From contig JBJOIT010000028.1 in assembly GCA_046046915.1 (NCBI GenBank), positions 1-39,332 on the forward strand: a stretch of DNA of 39,332 bases. The letters are read 5' to 3'. A program made the translations under genes and the position numbers. The notes beneath the pieces were generated by a model. It ran no database searches. It worked only from the letters and a program-made list of their open reading frames with translations, and was not told where the DNA came from. Of the stretch, positions 30,589 through 38,823 are shown in pieces (position 1 is the first letter of the stretch; every line of letters starts with the position of its first letter). The DNA is from JBEEJZ01 sp046046915. Lineage in GTDB: Bacteria; Pseudomonadota; Gammaproteobacteria; Burkholderiales; Burkholderiaceae_C.

Positions 30589-30918
30589 ATGTCGTATTTC
30601 AAATTTTTGAATTTGTTGGAGGCGGTCCGACAGTTGCCCAGTTTCCCGTCGCTGGATGCGGCGGAGGAGCGATTGCTCAACACCTTCGCGACCCGCTGGC
30701 ATGCGGGGCAGCGCATCAGCGTGGTGGAAGCCATGAACCTGCTGCCTGAAATTTCTCCTAGCACCGCGCACCGACGTTTGAAGACTTTGCGTCAGAAAGG
30801 TCTCATCGACCTGACCTCAGATCAAGCCGACAACCGCATCAAGTACGTTGTCGCCACGACGATCACCGAGCAATATTTCGGTACCTTAGATGATTGCTTG
30901 AGCCGGGCCCAGGTGTGA
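30589..30918 (+). CDS. Small winged-helix DNA-binding protein, unrecognised
   Basis: A 109-residue protein with a strong GGAGGA eight bases before the ATG. Residues about 28-90 look like a winged helix: helices AAEERLLNTFATRW and RISVVEAMNLLP, a recognition helix ISPSTAHRRLKTLRQKGLI, then a two-strand wing LTSDQADNRIKYVVAT. The fold resembles MarR or Lrp DNA-binding parts but has no ligand or dimerisation domain. Its last codons overlap the start of the MASE1-like gene (GTGA), so the two are probably made together. The target is unknown. Confidence 0.78.
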   Translation: MSYFKFLNLLEAVRQLPSFPSLDAAEERLLNTFATRWHAGQRISVVEAMNLLPEISPSTAHRRLKTLRQKGLIDLTSDQADNRIKYVVATTITEQYFGTLDDCLSRAQV

Positions 30919-31460
30919 CCGCCTCTCAGCGTGTCGCTGCCGTCTTAGGCACGGCACTGGCTTACTTTTTGTTGTTCGAACTCAACACGCTGCTGTTCTC
31001 TCTTTTCGAGTTTTCCAACGGCGTGAGCTGGATCTTTTTGCCTAGTGGTCTGCGCCTGGTGTTCATTCTGGTCCTGGGTGTTTGGGGCGCGATGGGCATT
31101 GTTCTGTCGTCGGTTGTGGTCAGCGCCCTTCATCATTTTGACGGCTTCACACTCACCGCCCTGGGGGCGGGACTTGTATCCGGTCTGTCGCCCCTGCTTG
31201 CCCGGCGTCTATGCGTTGATTTTTTCAAGCTGAACGTGAATCTGGTAGGGCTGACGGCTGCAACGCTCATAAAGCTCGCCTTGATTTTTGCTCTGGTGAG
31301 TGCCACCTTGCACCAGATCTGGTTCGGCCTGCAGGGCTTGACCGAGAACTTTCTGTCCGGTGTCATGGTTATGGCCACCGGTGACCTGTTGGGCACCATC
31401 CTGGTTCTTTATGCGGCGAAGTTTCTTTTTCGGGCATGGCCTGGTTCTGACCAGCGCTGA
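30915..31460 (+). CDS. MASE1-like integral membrane protein without output domain
   Basis: A 181-residue very hydrophobic protein with about five or six spans. The segments NGVSWIFLPSGLRLVFILVLG and MVMATGDLLGTILVLY recall the PSG and GD-containing helices of MASE1 sensor domains, which are normally fused to GGDEF, EAL or kinase domains. Here the protein ends right after the last span (FRAWPGSDQR), so no output domain exists. The start is taken as GTG 30915, overlapping the winged-helix stop codon; a TTG at 30894 is an alternative. It may sense a signal for its partner; this is inference. Confidence 0.65.
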   Translation: MTASQRVAAVLGTALAYFLLFELNTLLFSLFEFSNGVSWIFLPSGLRLVFILVLGVWGAMGIVLSSVVVSALHHFDGFTLTALGAGLVSGLSPLLARRLCVDFFKLNVNLVGLTAATLIKLALIFALVSATLHQIWFGLQGLTENFLSGVMVMATGDLLGTILVLYAAKFLFRAWPGSDQR

Positions 31461-31514
31461 CACCCCTGTTTTCAGAGCGTCGGGCGCCGGCGCTGGCGCC
31501 ATGTGCCGAGCGGC

Positions 31515-32612
31515 TTACAGCTTGAGCGCCTGCGCGTAGCCGGTCATCTCCAGGTAGCCCATGCCGATAGACTGCCCCTGGCCGCCTTGAAGCTGGCTTA
31601 AGCCTTCCCAGTAGATGGCGCCGGTGGTGTTCCTGCTGTCGAGTTCTTGGTCAACTATGGCCGCGACCACGGTGTAAAGGCCCGCCGGCGTTTGGATGCG
31701 CCACTCCACCGGGTAAGTCGCGCCGCTATGGGGGCTCTTCCAGTGCCTCAGGGGGGTAAAACTGACCTCCTCGGGCTTGAAGATTTGCGCCGCCTTGCCC
31801 GGAGCGCGAAATGAGCCGCCGGCCCACAAGGCATGACCGCTGGCGGTTCGAAGCTGAAAGGTGGTGAGGGCGCCCCCGTCTGTCAGGTTCATGCCGATCC
31901 AGTCCCAGCCCACGGCTGATGGGTGCAACAGCGACTCGCTCCACTCGTGGTCCAACCATGCACGACCCTGAACGTTGCCCCTGAAGTCGCCGGCCCTGAG
32001 CAGGCCCTCTACCCTGAGCTGCGGCTGGCTGTAATAAAAGCTGGCCTGACTTGCATCAGGGCCTTTGCGAGACAGTCCCTGCTGGCCCTGCAGCAGCACG
32101 GGCTGGGTGGGGTTCAGCGTGAGGGTCAGTTCAAAGTCGGATGCAGCAATCTTGGCCTCATACGGCGCCATATCGTCGCCCGCGCGGCGTTTGAGCGTCC
32201 AGCCCCGCAAGTTCAGTCGGGTGTCCCCCGTATCGGCATACGCAAGCCCAAAGCCCTCGCGCGCCACACGCTGGTCGTGCACAAAGCGCTGGCCCTGGAG
32301 GTCCGTGACCGCTGCATGGGCAAACAGCAGCTGCTTGGCCGCAAAGGCAGATTGCATGGCCTGCGTCGGGTCCACCCGGGTTCGAAAAAAAGTCACCTGA
32401 AAGCCGAAGTCCCGTCCTTGGGCCTGTAACTGCCCCGTGATGTACCACCACTCGGTGAGCAGGTCAGGGTGGCTCCCGAAGTCGCGCGGAAACTGCAATG
32501 CGCGGGCATTCAGTGCCTGCGTATCGAACGCCGCTCCCGCCATGGTGGGTGCCAGCGTTCTCTGCAGAAGCTGGCGACGGGTCAGGGCGGGCAGGGGGCT
32601 CAGGAGGGACAT
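31515..32612 (-). CDS. Lipocalin-like secreted protein, AttH/CrtC family
   Basis: A 365-residue protein with a twin-arginine-like signal (LTRRQLLQRTLAPTMAGAA). It then shows FPRDFGSHPDLLTEWWYITG, the hallmark of the AttH/CrtC-like (predicted hydrolase, lipocalin) family, and further conserved patches FQVTFFRTR and GRAWLDHEWSES plus VGWDWIGMNL. The mature protein would form two lipocalin-like barrels in the periplasm. Members are usually next to an ABC ATPase and an FtsX-type permease. Such a permease is in the window (36138-38708), but two unrelated genes lie between. The biochemical activity is unknown; carotenoid hydratase activity applies only to true CrtC. Confidence 0.82.
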   Translation of the reverse strand: MSLLSPLPALTRRQLLQRTLAPTMAGAAFDTQALNARALQFPRDFGSHPDLLTEWWYITGQLQAQGRDFGFQVTFFRTRVDPTQAMQSAFAAKQLLFAHAAVTDLQGQRFVHDQRVAREGFGLAYADTGDTRLNLRGWTLKRRAGDDMAPYEAKIAASDFELTLTLNPTQPVLLQGQQGLSRKGPDASQASFYYSQPQLRVEGLLRAGDFRGNVQGRAWLDHEWSESLLHPSAVGWDWIGMNLTDGGALTTFQLRTASGHALWAGGSFRAPGKAAQIFKPEEVSFTPLRHWKSPHSGATYPVEWRIQTPAGLYTVVAAIVDQELDSRNTTGAIYWEGLSQLQGGQGQSIGMGYLEMTGYAQALKL

Positions 32613-32698
32613 GTGTCAGTGATCATAAGCTTGGGGCCTACCCTTAGCCGCCCCCTGCAAACTGCGGGTTCGGCGGACGAAACCCATAAACTCAAAGC

Positions 32699-33928
32699 AT
32701 GCCTGAAACAGACAACATCCTGCCCGACCATCGATTGCCCCTCACTGGCCTGCGGGTCGTGGAGTTCACCCACATGGTGATGGGCCCCACCTGCGGCATG
32801 GTGCTGGCAGATCTGGGCGCCGAAGTCATCAAGGTAGAGCCCACCGAGGGGGACCGCACCCGCCATTTGCTGGGCGCGGGAGCGGGGTTTTTCCCGATGT
32901 TTAACCGCAACAAGAAAAGCATCGCCATCAACCTGCACTCGCCAGAAGGTGCCGAGGTGGCGCGCAAGCTTGCTGCCAGTGCAGACGTGGTGGCCGAGAA
33001 CTTCAAGCCCGGCACCATGAAGAAGTACGGCCTGGATTACGCATCCTTGTCCCGGGCCAACGAGCGCCTGATTTATGTGAGCCACAAGGGTTTTCTGCCC
33101 GGCCCCTACGACCATCGGACCGCATTGGATGAGGTTGTGCAGATGATGGGCGGCCTGGCTTACATGACGGGGCGCCCTGGAGACCCCTTGCGTGCTGGCA
33201 CCAGTGTGAACGACATCATGGGCGGCATGTTTGGTGCCATTGGGGTGCTGGGTGCGCTCATCCAGCGAGGCATCACCGGCAAGGGGCAGGAGGTGCAAAG
33301 CGCACTGTATGAGAACAATGTGTTCCTGGTGGGCCAGCACATGATGCAGTACGCCATCACCGGCAAGGCCGCGTCCCCCATGCCAGAGCGCATCTCTGCG
33401 TGGGCGGTGTATGACGTGTTTACCGTGAAAGATGGCGAACAAATCTTTCTGGCGGCCGTCAGCGATGCCCAATGGGCTATCTTTTGCGATGCGCTGGGCT
33501 TTGCCGACCTGAAGGCCGATCCCCGCTACGCCAGCAACAACCAGCGGGTGTCCCTGCGCCACGAGATGATGCCTGTGTTGCGCGAGCGTCTGGCATCGCA
33601 CCGGGCCTCTGAGTTGGCAGCCCTGTTCGAACGCGTGGGCCTGCCTTTCGCCCCGATCCGCAAACCCGAAGAATTGTTTGAGGACGAGCACCTGCTGGCC
33701 ACCGGTGGCTTGGCAGACATCACCTTGCCAGACGGTGAGCGGGCGGGCCAGACGGCTCAGACGACGCTGTTTCCCTTCACCATGGACGGCCAGCGTCTGG
33801 GGGTTCGGCTGCAACCGCCGACCAAGGGCCAAAACACCCAGGAGCTTGTGGCTGGCCTGGGCTATGACGAGACTGAGATCAAGGGTTTGATCGCAAGGGG
33901 TGTGTTGGGGACGCCTGCATCGCCATGA
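32699..33928 (+). CDS. Class III CoA-transferase, CaiB/BaiF family
   Basis: A 409-residue enzyme of the formyl-CoA transferase family, which moves CoA between carboxylic acids through an aspartyl-CoA intermediate. It opens with GLRVVEFTHMVMGPTCGMVLADLGAEVIKVE, followed by RNKKSIAINLHSPEG and ADVVAENFKPGTMKKYGLDY. The catalytic Asp is most likely Asp144 in TALDEVVQMMGG. The substrates cannot be deduced. It is divergent from the lipocalin gene (86 bases between starts), and its last 50 bases overlap the 3' end of the opposite GGDEF-EAL gene. Confidence 0.93.
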   Translation: MPETDNILPDHRLPLTGLRVVEFTHMVMGPTCGMVLADLGAEVIKVEPTEGDRTRHLLGAGAGFFPMFNRNKKSIAINLHSPEGAEVARKLAASADVVAENFKPGTMKKYGLDYASLSRANERLIYVSHKGFLPGPYDHRTALDEVVQMMGGLAYMTGRPGDPLRAGTSVNDIMGGMFGAIGVLGALIQRGITGKGQEVQSALYENNVFLVGQHMMQYAITGKAASPMPERISAWAVYDVFTVKDGEQIFLAAVSDAQWAIFCDALGFADLKADPRYASNNQRVSLRHEMMPVLRERLASHRASELAALFERVGLPFAPIRKPEELFEDEHLLATGGLADITLPDGERAGQTAQTTLFPFTMDGQRLGVRLQPPTKGQNTQELVAGLGYDETEIKGLIARGVLGTPASP

Positions 33929-36083
33929 AGTCTTCGAACGCGGCCACGCTCAGCGGGCGTGAGAACAGGTAGCCTTGGCCGTAGTCGCAGCCGTAGTCCA
34001 GCAGCAGCTCGCGTTGCTCTGAGGTTTCCACACCCTCGGCCACCACCTTCATGCCCAGTTCATGTGCCATGGTGATGATGGCCCGGCACAAGGCCAGATC
34101 GCGCGAACCGGCCGTGAGGTTGCGCACGAAGCTTTGGTCGATCTTGATGAGGTCGATAGCGAATTTTTGCAGGTAGGTGAGCGATGAATAACCCGTGCCA
34201 AAGTCGTCCAGGGACACGGCGACGCCGGCATTGCGCAGGGACAACAGGTGGTCCGTGACCCCTTGGCTGGTTTCCAGCAGCAGGCCCTCGGTGATCTCGA
34301 TGGCCATGCACTCGCCCGGCAAGCCCTGCTCGGCCAGAAAGTCGGTCCATAGGGTGTGATTGCGGTTTTCTGCGTGAAACTGGGCGGGCGATTTGTTCAC
34401 ACTGACCTGAAAATCCGGGTGGTAGGCCTGACGCCAGCGGGCTACCTGGAGTGCTGCCTGGCGAAAGACCCAATCACCTATGTCGATGATCATGCCGGTG
34501 GTTTCGGCAATGCCGATGAACTGTGCCGGGCTGACGGTGCCGCGCTGCGGATGGTGCCAGCGCAGTAGGGCTTCTGCTTTATGTATCTGGCCGGTGGCCA
34601 TGTTCACGATGGGCTGGTACACCACCTCAAACTGGTTTTGTGCCAATCCTCGGCGCAAGTCTGCCGCCAGCCTGGCCCGGTTTTGGGCCTCTTGCTGTAA
34701 TTGCGGTTTGAAAAAGCTGTAGCGGTTGCGTCCGCCGCCTTTGGCCACGTAGAGCGCCTGGTCTGCATGCTTGAGCAAGTCTTCGGCCACCCGTGCATCT
34801 TGCGGGTACAGGGCCGCACCGATGCTGGCGGAGATAAAGACCTGTTCGCCACCCAGTGAAAAAACCTGTGAGAGCGTGTCCAGCAAGACCTGGAGCTGGT
34901 GAGGCAGCATCGAAGGCCGGACATCGTTCATGACCACCGTGAATTCATCACCGCCCATGCGGGCCACGGTGTCAGATGGGCCCAAGCAGGCCTGTATGCG
35001 TTGCGCCACCTGTAGCAACAGCAAGTCGCCATGGTCGTGGCCCAGCGTGTCGTTGATTTCCTTGAAGTGATCCAGGTCGATGAACAACAGGGCGGTGACC
35101 TGTCCCGTCGCCTTGGCTTGCTGCAGGGACTCCTCGAGCCGCTGGCGCATCATGCGCCGGTTGGGCAGGTTGGTAAGCGGGTCAAAGTGCGCTTGCTGCC
35201 AGATCAGGTCTTCTGCGTGTTTGCGCTCGGTGATGTCGGTGTGTGTACCTATCATGCGCAGCGGCTTGCCGGCAGCATCGCGGCTGATGACCATGCCTCT
35301 GCTCAGCACCCACTTCCAGTCGCCATTGGCCATGCGCACCCGGTGTTCATTGCGATAGCTTTGGGTCTGGCCTTGGAAGTGGGCGGCGCGGTCTGCATGC
35401 ATGCGCTCGCGGTCATCGGGGTGTGTCAGTTCGTCAAGGATGTCGGCGTGGTTGACTGTGGCTTCATCACCCAAGCCATACATTTGCCGGAAGCGCTCAG
35501 AAAAATACTCCAGGCCTGTTTCCACGTGCCAGTCCCAGAGGCCGTCGCCGGTGCTTTCCAGGGCCAGCTTCCACCGTTCTTCCTGGGTTTTGAGTTCTGC
35601 TTCTGCCAACTTGCGGGTGGTGATGTCCAGCATCACACCCACACGGGTGTAGCCCTCGTCCGACGTGGTGGCCTGAGACGACGACATGAAGATCCATTTG
35701 AGTGTGCCGTCTCCCAGAAGCACCCGGTACTCAATGCTCAATGGCGTTCCCGATTGAATCGACTGCACCACTTCACGCATGATCCATTCCCGGTCCTCCG
35801 GGTGACGCAGTTTGCGCAGGATGGAAGCATCTGCCAGCACCTCTTGCGGCGACACATGAAACAGGTCCATGACACCGTCACTGACAAAGGTGTAGTTGCC
35901 AATCCCGTCAGGACCAAAGGTGATGCGGTACACCATGCCTGGAACGCGCGACGTGATTTGACGGAGCAACGCCTCGTTGCCCTCCAGCGCTGCATCGGCC
36001 GGTCGCATCTGTCCACCCGGGCTGGAGCGGTAGGCCCCGATGGGCAACAACTCGAACATGCTCGATAAAGGCTGGGGTTCCAT
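33879..36083 (-). CDS. PAS-PAS-GGDEF-EAL cyclic-di-GMP signalling protein
   Basis: A 734-residue cytoplasmic protein without membrane spans. Two PAS domains (about 40-158 and 165-290, each ending in a DIT-R-K/H junction) sense a signal. The GGDEF domain (about 298-458) has an intact GGDEF at 377-381. The EAL domain (about 475-725) has EAL at 504-506 and the NKSPAQF, EITEG, DDFGTGYSSL, KIDQSF and EGVET motifs. Both making and breaking c-di-GMP are possible. The inhibitory RxxD site before GGDEF is lost (GPSD). The start at 36083 lacks a clear ribosome site; Met9 is an alternative. It follows the ABC permease by 54 bases on the same strand. Confidence 0.94.
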   Translation of the reverse strand: MEPQPLSSMFELLPIGAYRSSPGGQMRPADAALEGNEALLRQITSRVPGMVYRITFGPDGIGNYTFVSDGVMDLFHVSPQEVLADASILRKLRHPEDREWIMREVVQSIQSGTPLSIEYRVLLGDGTLKWIFMSSSQATTSDEGYTRVGVMLDITTRKLAEAELKTQEERWKLALESTGDGLWDWHVETGLEYFSERFRQMYGLGDEATVNHADILDELTHPDDRERMHADRAAHFQGQTQSYRNEHRVRMANGDWKWVLSRGMVISRDAAGKPLRMIGTHTDITERKHAEDLIWQQAHFDPLTNLPNRRMMRQRLEESLQQAKATGQVTALLFIDLDHFKEINDTLGHDHGDLLLLQVAQRIQACLGPSDTVARMGGDEFTVVMNDVRPSMLPHQLQVLLDTLSQVFSLGGEQVFISASIGAALYPQDARVAEDLLKHADQALYVAKGGGRNRYSFFKPQLQQEAQNRARLAADLRRGLAQNQFEVVYQPIVNMATGQIHKAEALLRWHHPQRGTVSPAQFIGIAETTGMIIDIGDWVFRQAALQVARWRQAYHPDFQVSVNKSPAQFHAENRNHTLWTDFLAEQGLPGECMAIEITEGLLLETSQGVTDHLLSLRNAGVAVSLDDFGTGYSSLTYLQKFAIDLIKIDQSFVRNLTAGSRDLALCRAIITMAHELGMKVVAEGVETSEQRELLLDYGCDYGQGYLFSRPLSVAAFEDFMAMQASPTHPLRSNP

Positions 36084-36137
36084 GGGACAGAGAGGCAGAT
36101 ATTTCGGCGCGGAGTATCGCAGTTTCGAGTCATTTGC

Positions 36138-38708
36138 TTACCAGTCTTCCCTGACGGACATGACTGAATCCTTGCTCGCGGCGGCGGCCCCGGCCAGCCG
36201 GGCCGTGAGGGTTCCGGTCAACACCAGAACCAGGCACATGCTCGCCAAGCGTAGCCAGGGCACCATCAGGTCCATGCTCCAGTGAAAGCTCTGCGGGTTG
36301 ACCACATGCACCAGCACCACCGCCACCGCCAAACCCAGCGCCACCCCGGCCATGGCGCCAACGGCCGTCCAGGCCAAGCCCTCGACCGCGACCACCGCCA
36401 GCACCTGTTGCCTTGTCAGGCCCAGATGAGCCAGCAGCCCGAATTCCTTGCGTCTGGCCAGCACCTGCGCGCTGAACGAGGCGGCTACGCCGAAGAGCCC
36501 AATCGCCATGGCCACGGCCTGCAGCCAATAGGTCACTGCAAAGCTGCGGTCGAATATGCGCAGGGTGGTAGCGCGGATCTGGCTCGCAGACGCCACCTCA
36601 AGCAAGGCACCGGCACCCGGGTTGTTATGGTCTGCAGTGTCGCGAACGGCCTGCACCAGGCTTATCGCGTCGGCGCCTGCCTCAAGCCATAGCGCCATAT
36701 CACTGACCTGCTGCTGCCCGGTGAGCCGTACATCATCCTCCCGGGCTAAGGCGACTGTTCCGAACTGGCGGGCATAGTCTCGCCACACGCCGGCAACAAA
36801 AAAGGTGGTGTTGGGTGTCTGCCCGTCTGATGGCCATGCCGCAGACAAGGCCGGCACCGGGCCACCCAGCCGTGCGCCGTAGAGGTCGACCATGGCTTCG
36901 CTCACGTAGACCGCAACCAGGCCGGGTGGCGCAGGCAAGGGGCCGGCGACCAGGGGTAAATTGGTCTCTGGTGGGTTCAGTTCCCTCGCAACGAGGGCCA
37001 CTGGCGGCCGGTTGGGGGCGAGCTGTATGTCCCGAATACGACTTGTGCTCAGTCGAGCGATACCTGGCAAGCTTGCCACAGCCCGCACCGTTTCGGGCGC
37101 GATGTAGGCGCTATCTGACGCACTGGCCTGGCGCGCACTACGCACAAACAGGTCTGCTGGCAGCACCACGTCCAGCCACTGGTTCACAGAGTGGCGAAAG
37201 CTGGCCACCATCACGGTGAGTGCCACTGCCAGGCTGAGCGAGGCCACCACACCGCTCACGGCCACTGAGGCGCTTGCCCGTACCCGGCGCGCCCGCTCGA
37301 CAGCCAGCATGGGAAGCAGACGGTGGCGTAACCGGGGGGCCACACCGTCGTACATCAGCCCCACCAACGCGGGCAGGGCCGTGATGCCGCCCAGCAGCAA
37401 CACCGCCACGGCCAGGTAAGCGGCCAATGCCAGCCCTCCGATAGGGGGTAACAGGGCCAAGCCCCAAGCTGCAGCCATCAGGGCCAGGCTCACCCAGGGA
37501 ATTCCAGGTGCTTGGGTTTGTGCGCCCAGGCCCTTGAGGGTTTGGGCCGGCGGCAGCCTTTGGGCGGTTCGGGCCGGCCACCAGCCTCCCAGCAAGGCGG
37601 CCATCACACCCAGTGCGGCGTAGGCCAGCGCAGCGACGGGGTCTTGTTGCAACGTCGGGGCGGCCCCTGAAAAATATCCTCCACCCAGATCGCCGCCCAA
37701 GACCTGCAGTGCAAAGGCTGCCAGGCCTGTACCGAGGGCCACGCCCAAGGCGCTGCCCAAAACGCCAAGTGCCAGAGATTCCCACAGCACCAGTGCCAAG
37801 CGCTCACGTCCAGTGAGCCCGAGCACCCCGAGCAAGGCGAATTGCTGCCCGCGCTTGGTAACACTCAGCGACAGCACCGAAAACACCAGAAAGGCACCGG
37901 TGAACAAGGCCACCAGGGCCAGCACAGTCAGATTGACGCGGTAGGCACTCGAGAGCTGGTTCACCCGTTCGGTTTGATCGCCAGGGCTCAGGGCCGTGAC
38001 CGTCTTACCCAGCGCCAGGTCTGCCAGCAAGGTGTCATCTTGGGTGCCTGCCTGCAGTTTCAGGTCGATGCGGCTGAGCTGCCCGATCTTGCCAAACAGG
38101 TCTTGCGCCGCGCCCAAATCCATGACCGCCAATGCAGCTCCACTCGCGGCGACTGTGCCCGCTATGTGGGCGCTTACCCATCCGGCACCTGATTGCACCT
38201 TCAGCCCGGTGTCAACGGCCTGAGTGGGGGTGCCAGCCAAAAGGGCCATGGCGGCTGGGTTCAGAAACGCTTGCTCTGGCGCAAAAAGGGCCCACCGGTC
38301 TGCTTTACCGCTGGCACTGCCGTGAGGCCGCGGGAACAGCTCAGGCGATATCCCGGCCACCACCAGGGCGTCGATACCCAAGATGCGCAGAGGCAGGCGC
38401 GGCTGGCCGTCTCGCACAGCATAGGTGTTGATTTCCAGCACCGGCGAGGCCAGTGTGACGGAGGGATGGGCTGCGACCCGGGCGTACACCGACTCATCCA
38501 GCGCGCCAGTGCTTGAGTGCAGCGACAGATCGGGTTCGCCGTTGACCGAACGTACCGCACTGGAGAACTCATCCAGCGCCGATGCATTGATCAAGTGCAC
38601 CGACAGCGCCAAAGCCACACCGAGCATCACCGCCACGATGGCGGCGGCATTGCGCCAGGGATGGTGGCGAAATTCTTGCCAGGAGTAGGTTCGTAACAGG
38701 TCGAGCAT
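36138..38708 (-). CDS. FtsX-type ABC transporter permease (AttF/LolC-like), large two-domain form
   Basis: An 856-residue inner-membrane protein. One span near the N-terminus (about 20-42) is followed by a periplasmic domain (to about 255), an FtsX block of spans (about 260-390), a middle set of spans (about 410-520), a second periplasmic domain (about 530-720) and a final FtsX block (about 735-850). This layout is typical of permeases working with a MacB/LolD-type ATPase and often with an AttH-type lipocalin protein. No ATPase gene lies on either side: upstream is the divergent isocitrate dehydrogenase gene. The cargo is unknown; lipids or lipoproteins are guesses from the family. Confidence 0.88.
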   Translation of the reverse strand: MLDLLRTYSWQEFRHHPWRNAAAIVAVMLGVALALSVHLINASALDEFSSAVRSVNGEPDLSLHSSTGALDESVYARVAAHPSVTLASPVLEINTYAVRDGQPRLPLRILGIDALVVAGISPELFPRPHGSASGKADRWALFAPEQAFLNPAAMALLAGTPTQAVDTGLKVQSGAGWVSAHIAGTVAASGAALAVMDLGAAQDLFGKIGQLSRIDLKLQAGTQDDTLLADLALGKTVTALSPGDQTERVNQLSSAYRVNLTVLALVALFTGAFLVFSVLSLSVTKRGQQFALLGVLGLTGRERLALVLWESLALGVLGSALGVALGTGLAAFALQVLGGDLGGGYFSGAAPTLQQDPVAALAYAALGVMAALLGGWWPARTAQRLPPAQTLKGLGAQTQAPGIPWVSLALMAAAWGLALLPPIGGLALAAYLAVAVLLLGGITALPALVGLMYDGVAPRLRHRLLPMLAVERARRVRASASVAVSGVVASLSLAVALTVMVASFRHSVNQWLDVVLPADLFVRSARQASASDSAYIAPETVRAVASLPGIARLSTSRIRDIQLAPNRPPVALVARELNPPETNLPLVAGPLPAPPGLVAVYVSEAMVDLYGARLGGPVPALSAAWPSDGQTPNTTFFVAGVWRDYARQFGTVALAREDDVRLTGQQQVSDMALWLEAGADAISLVQAVRDTADHNNPGAGALLEVASASQIRATTLRIFDRSFAVTYWLQAVAMAIGLFGVAASFSAQVLARRKEFGLLAHLGLTRQQVLAVVAVEGLAWTAVGAMAGVALGLAVAVVLVHVVNPQSFHWSMDLMVPWLRLASMCLVLVLTGTLTARLAGAAAASKDSVMSVREDW

Positions 38709-38738
38709 GTGACTTTCTAAAATTCTGATGCCCGCGCT

Positions 38739-38754
38739 AGTCTGTAAGCAGACT
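38739..38754 (+). repeat. Short inverted repeat upstream of icd
   Basis: AGTCTG-TAAG-CAGACT is a perfect 6-4-6 repeat in the 115-base gap between the divergent permease and isocitrate dehydrogenase genes. It could be an operator for either gene. I see no convincing -35/-10 pair in this gap. Confidence 0.25.
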
Positions 38755-38823
38755 CCATAGAAGTCCGCATTAACATCGCGCGTTGTCGATTATTCACCCC
38801 ATAGACCTACGTAAGAGGACCCC

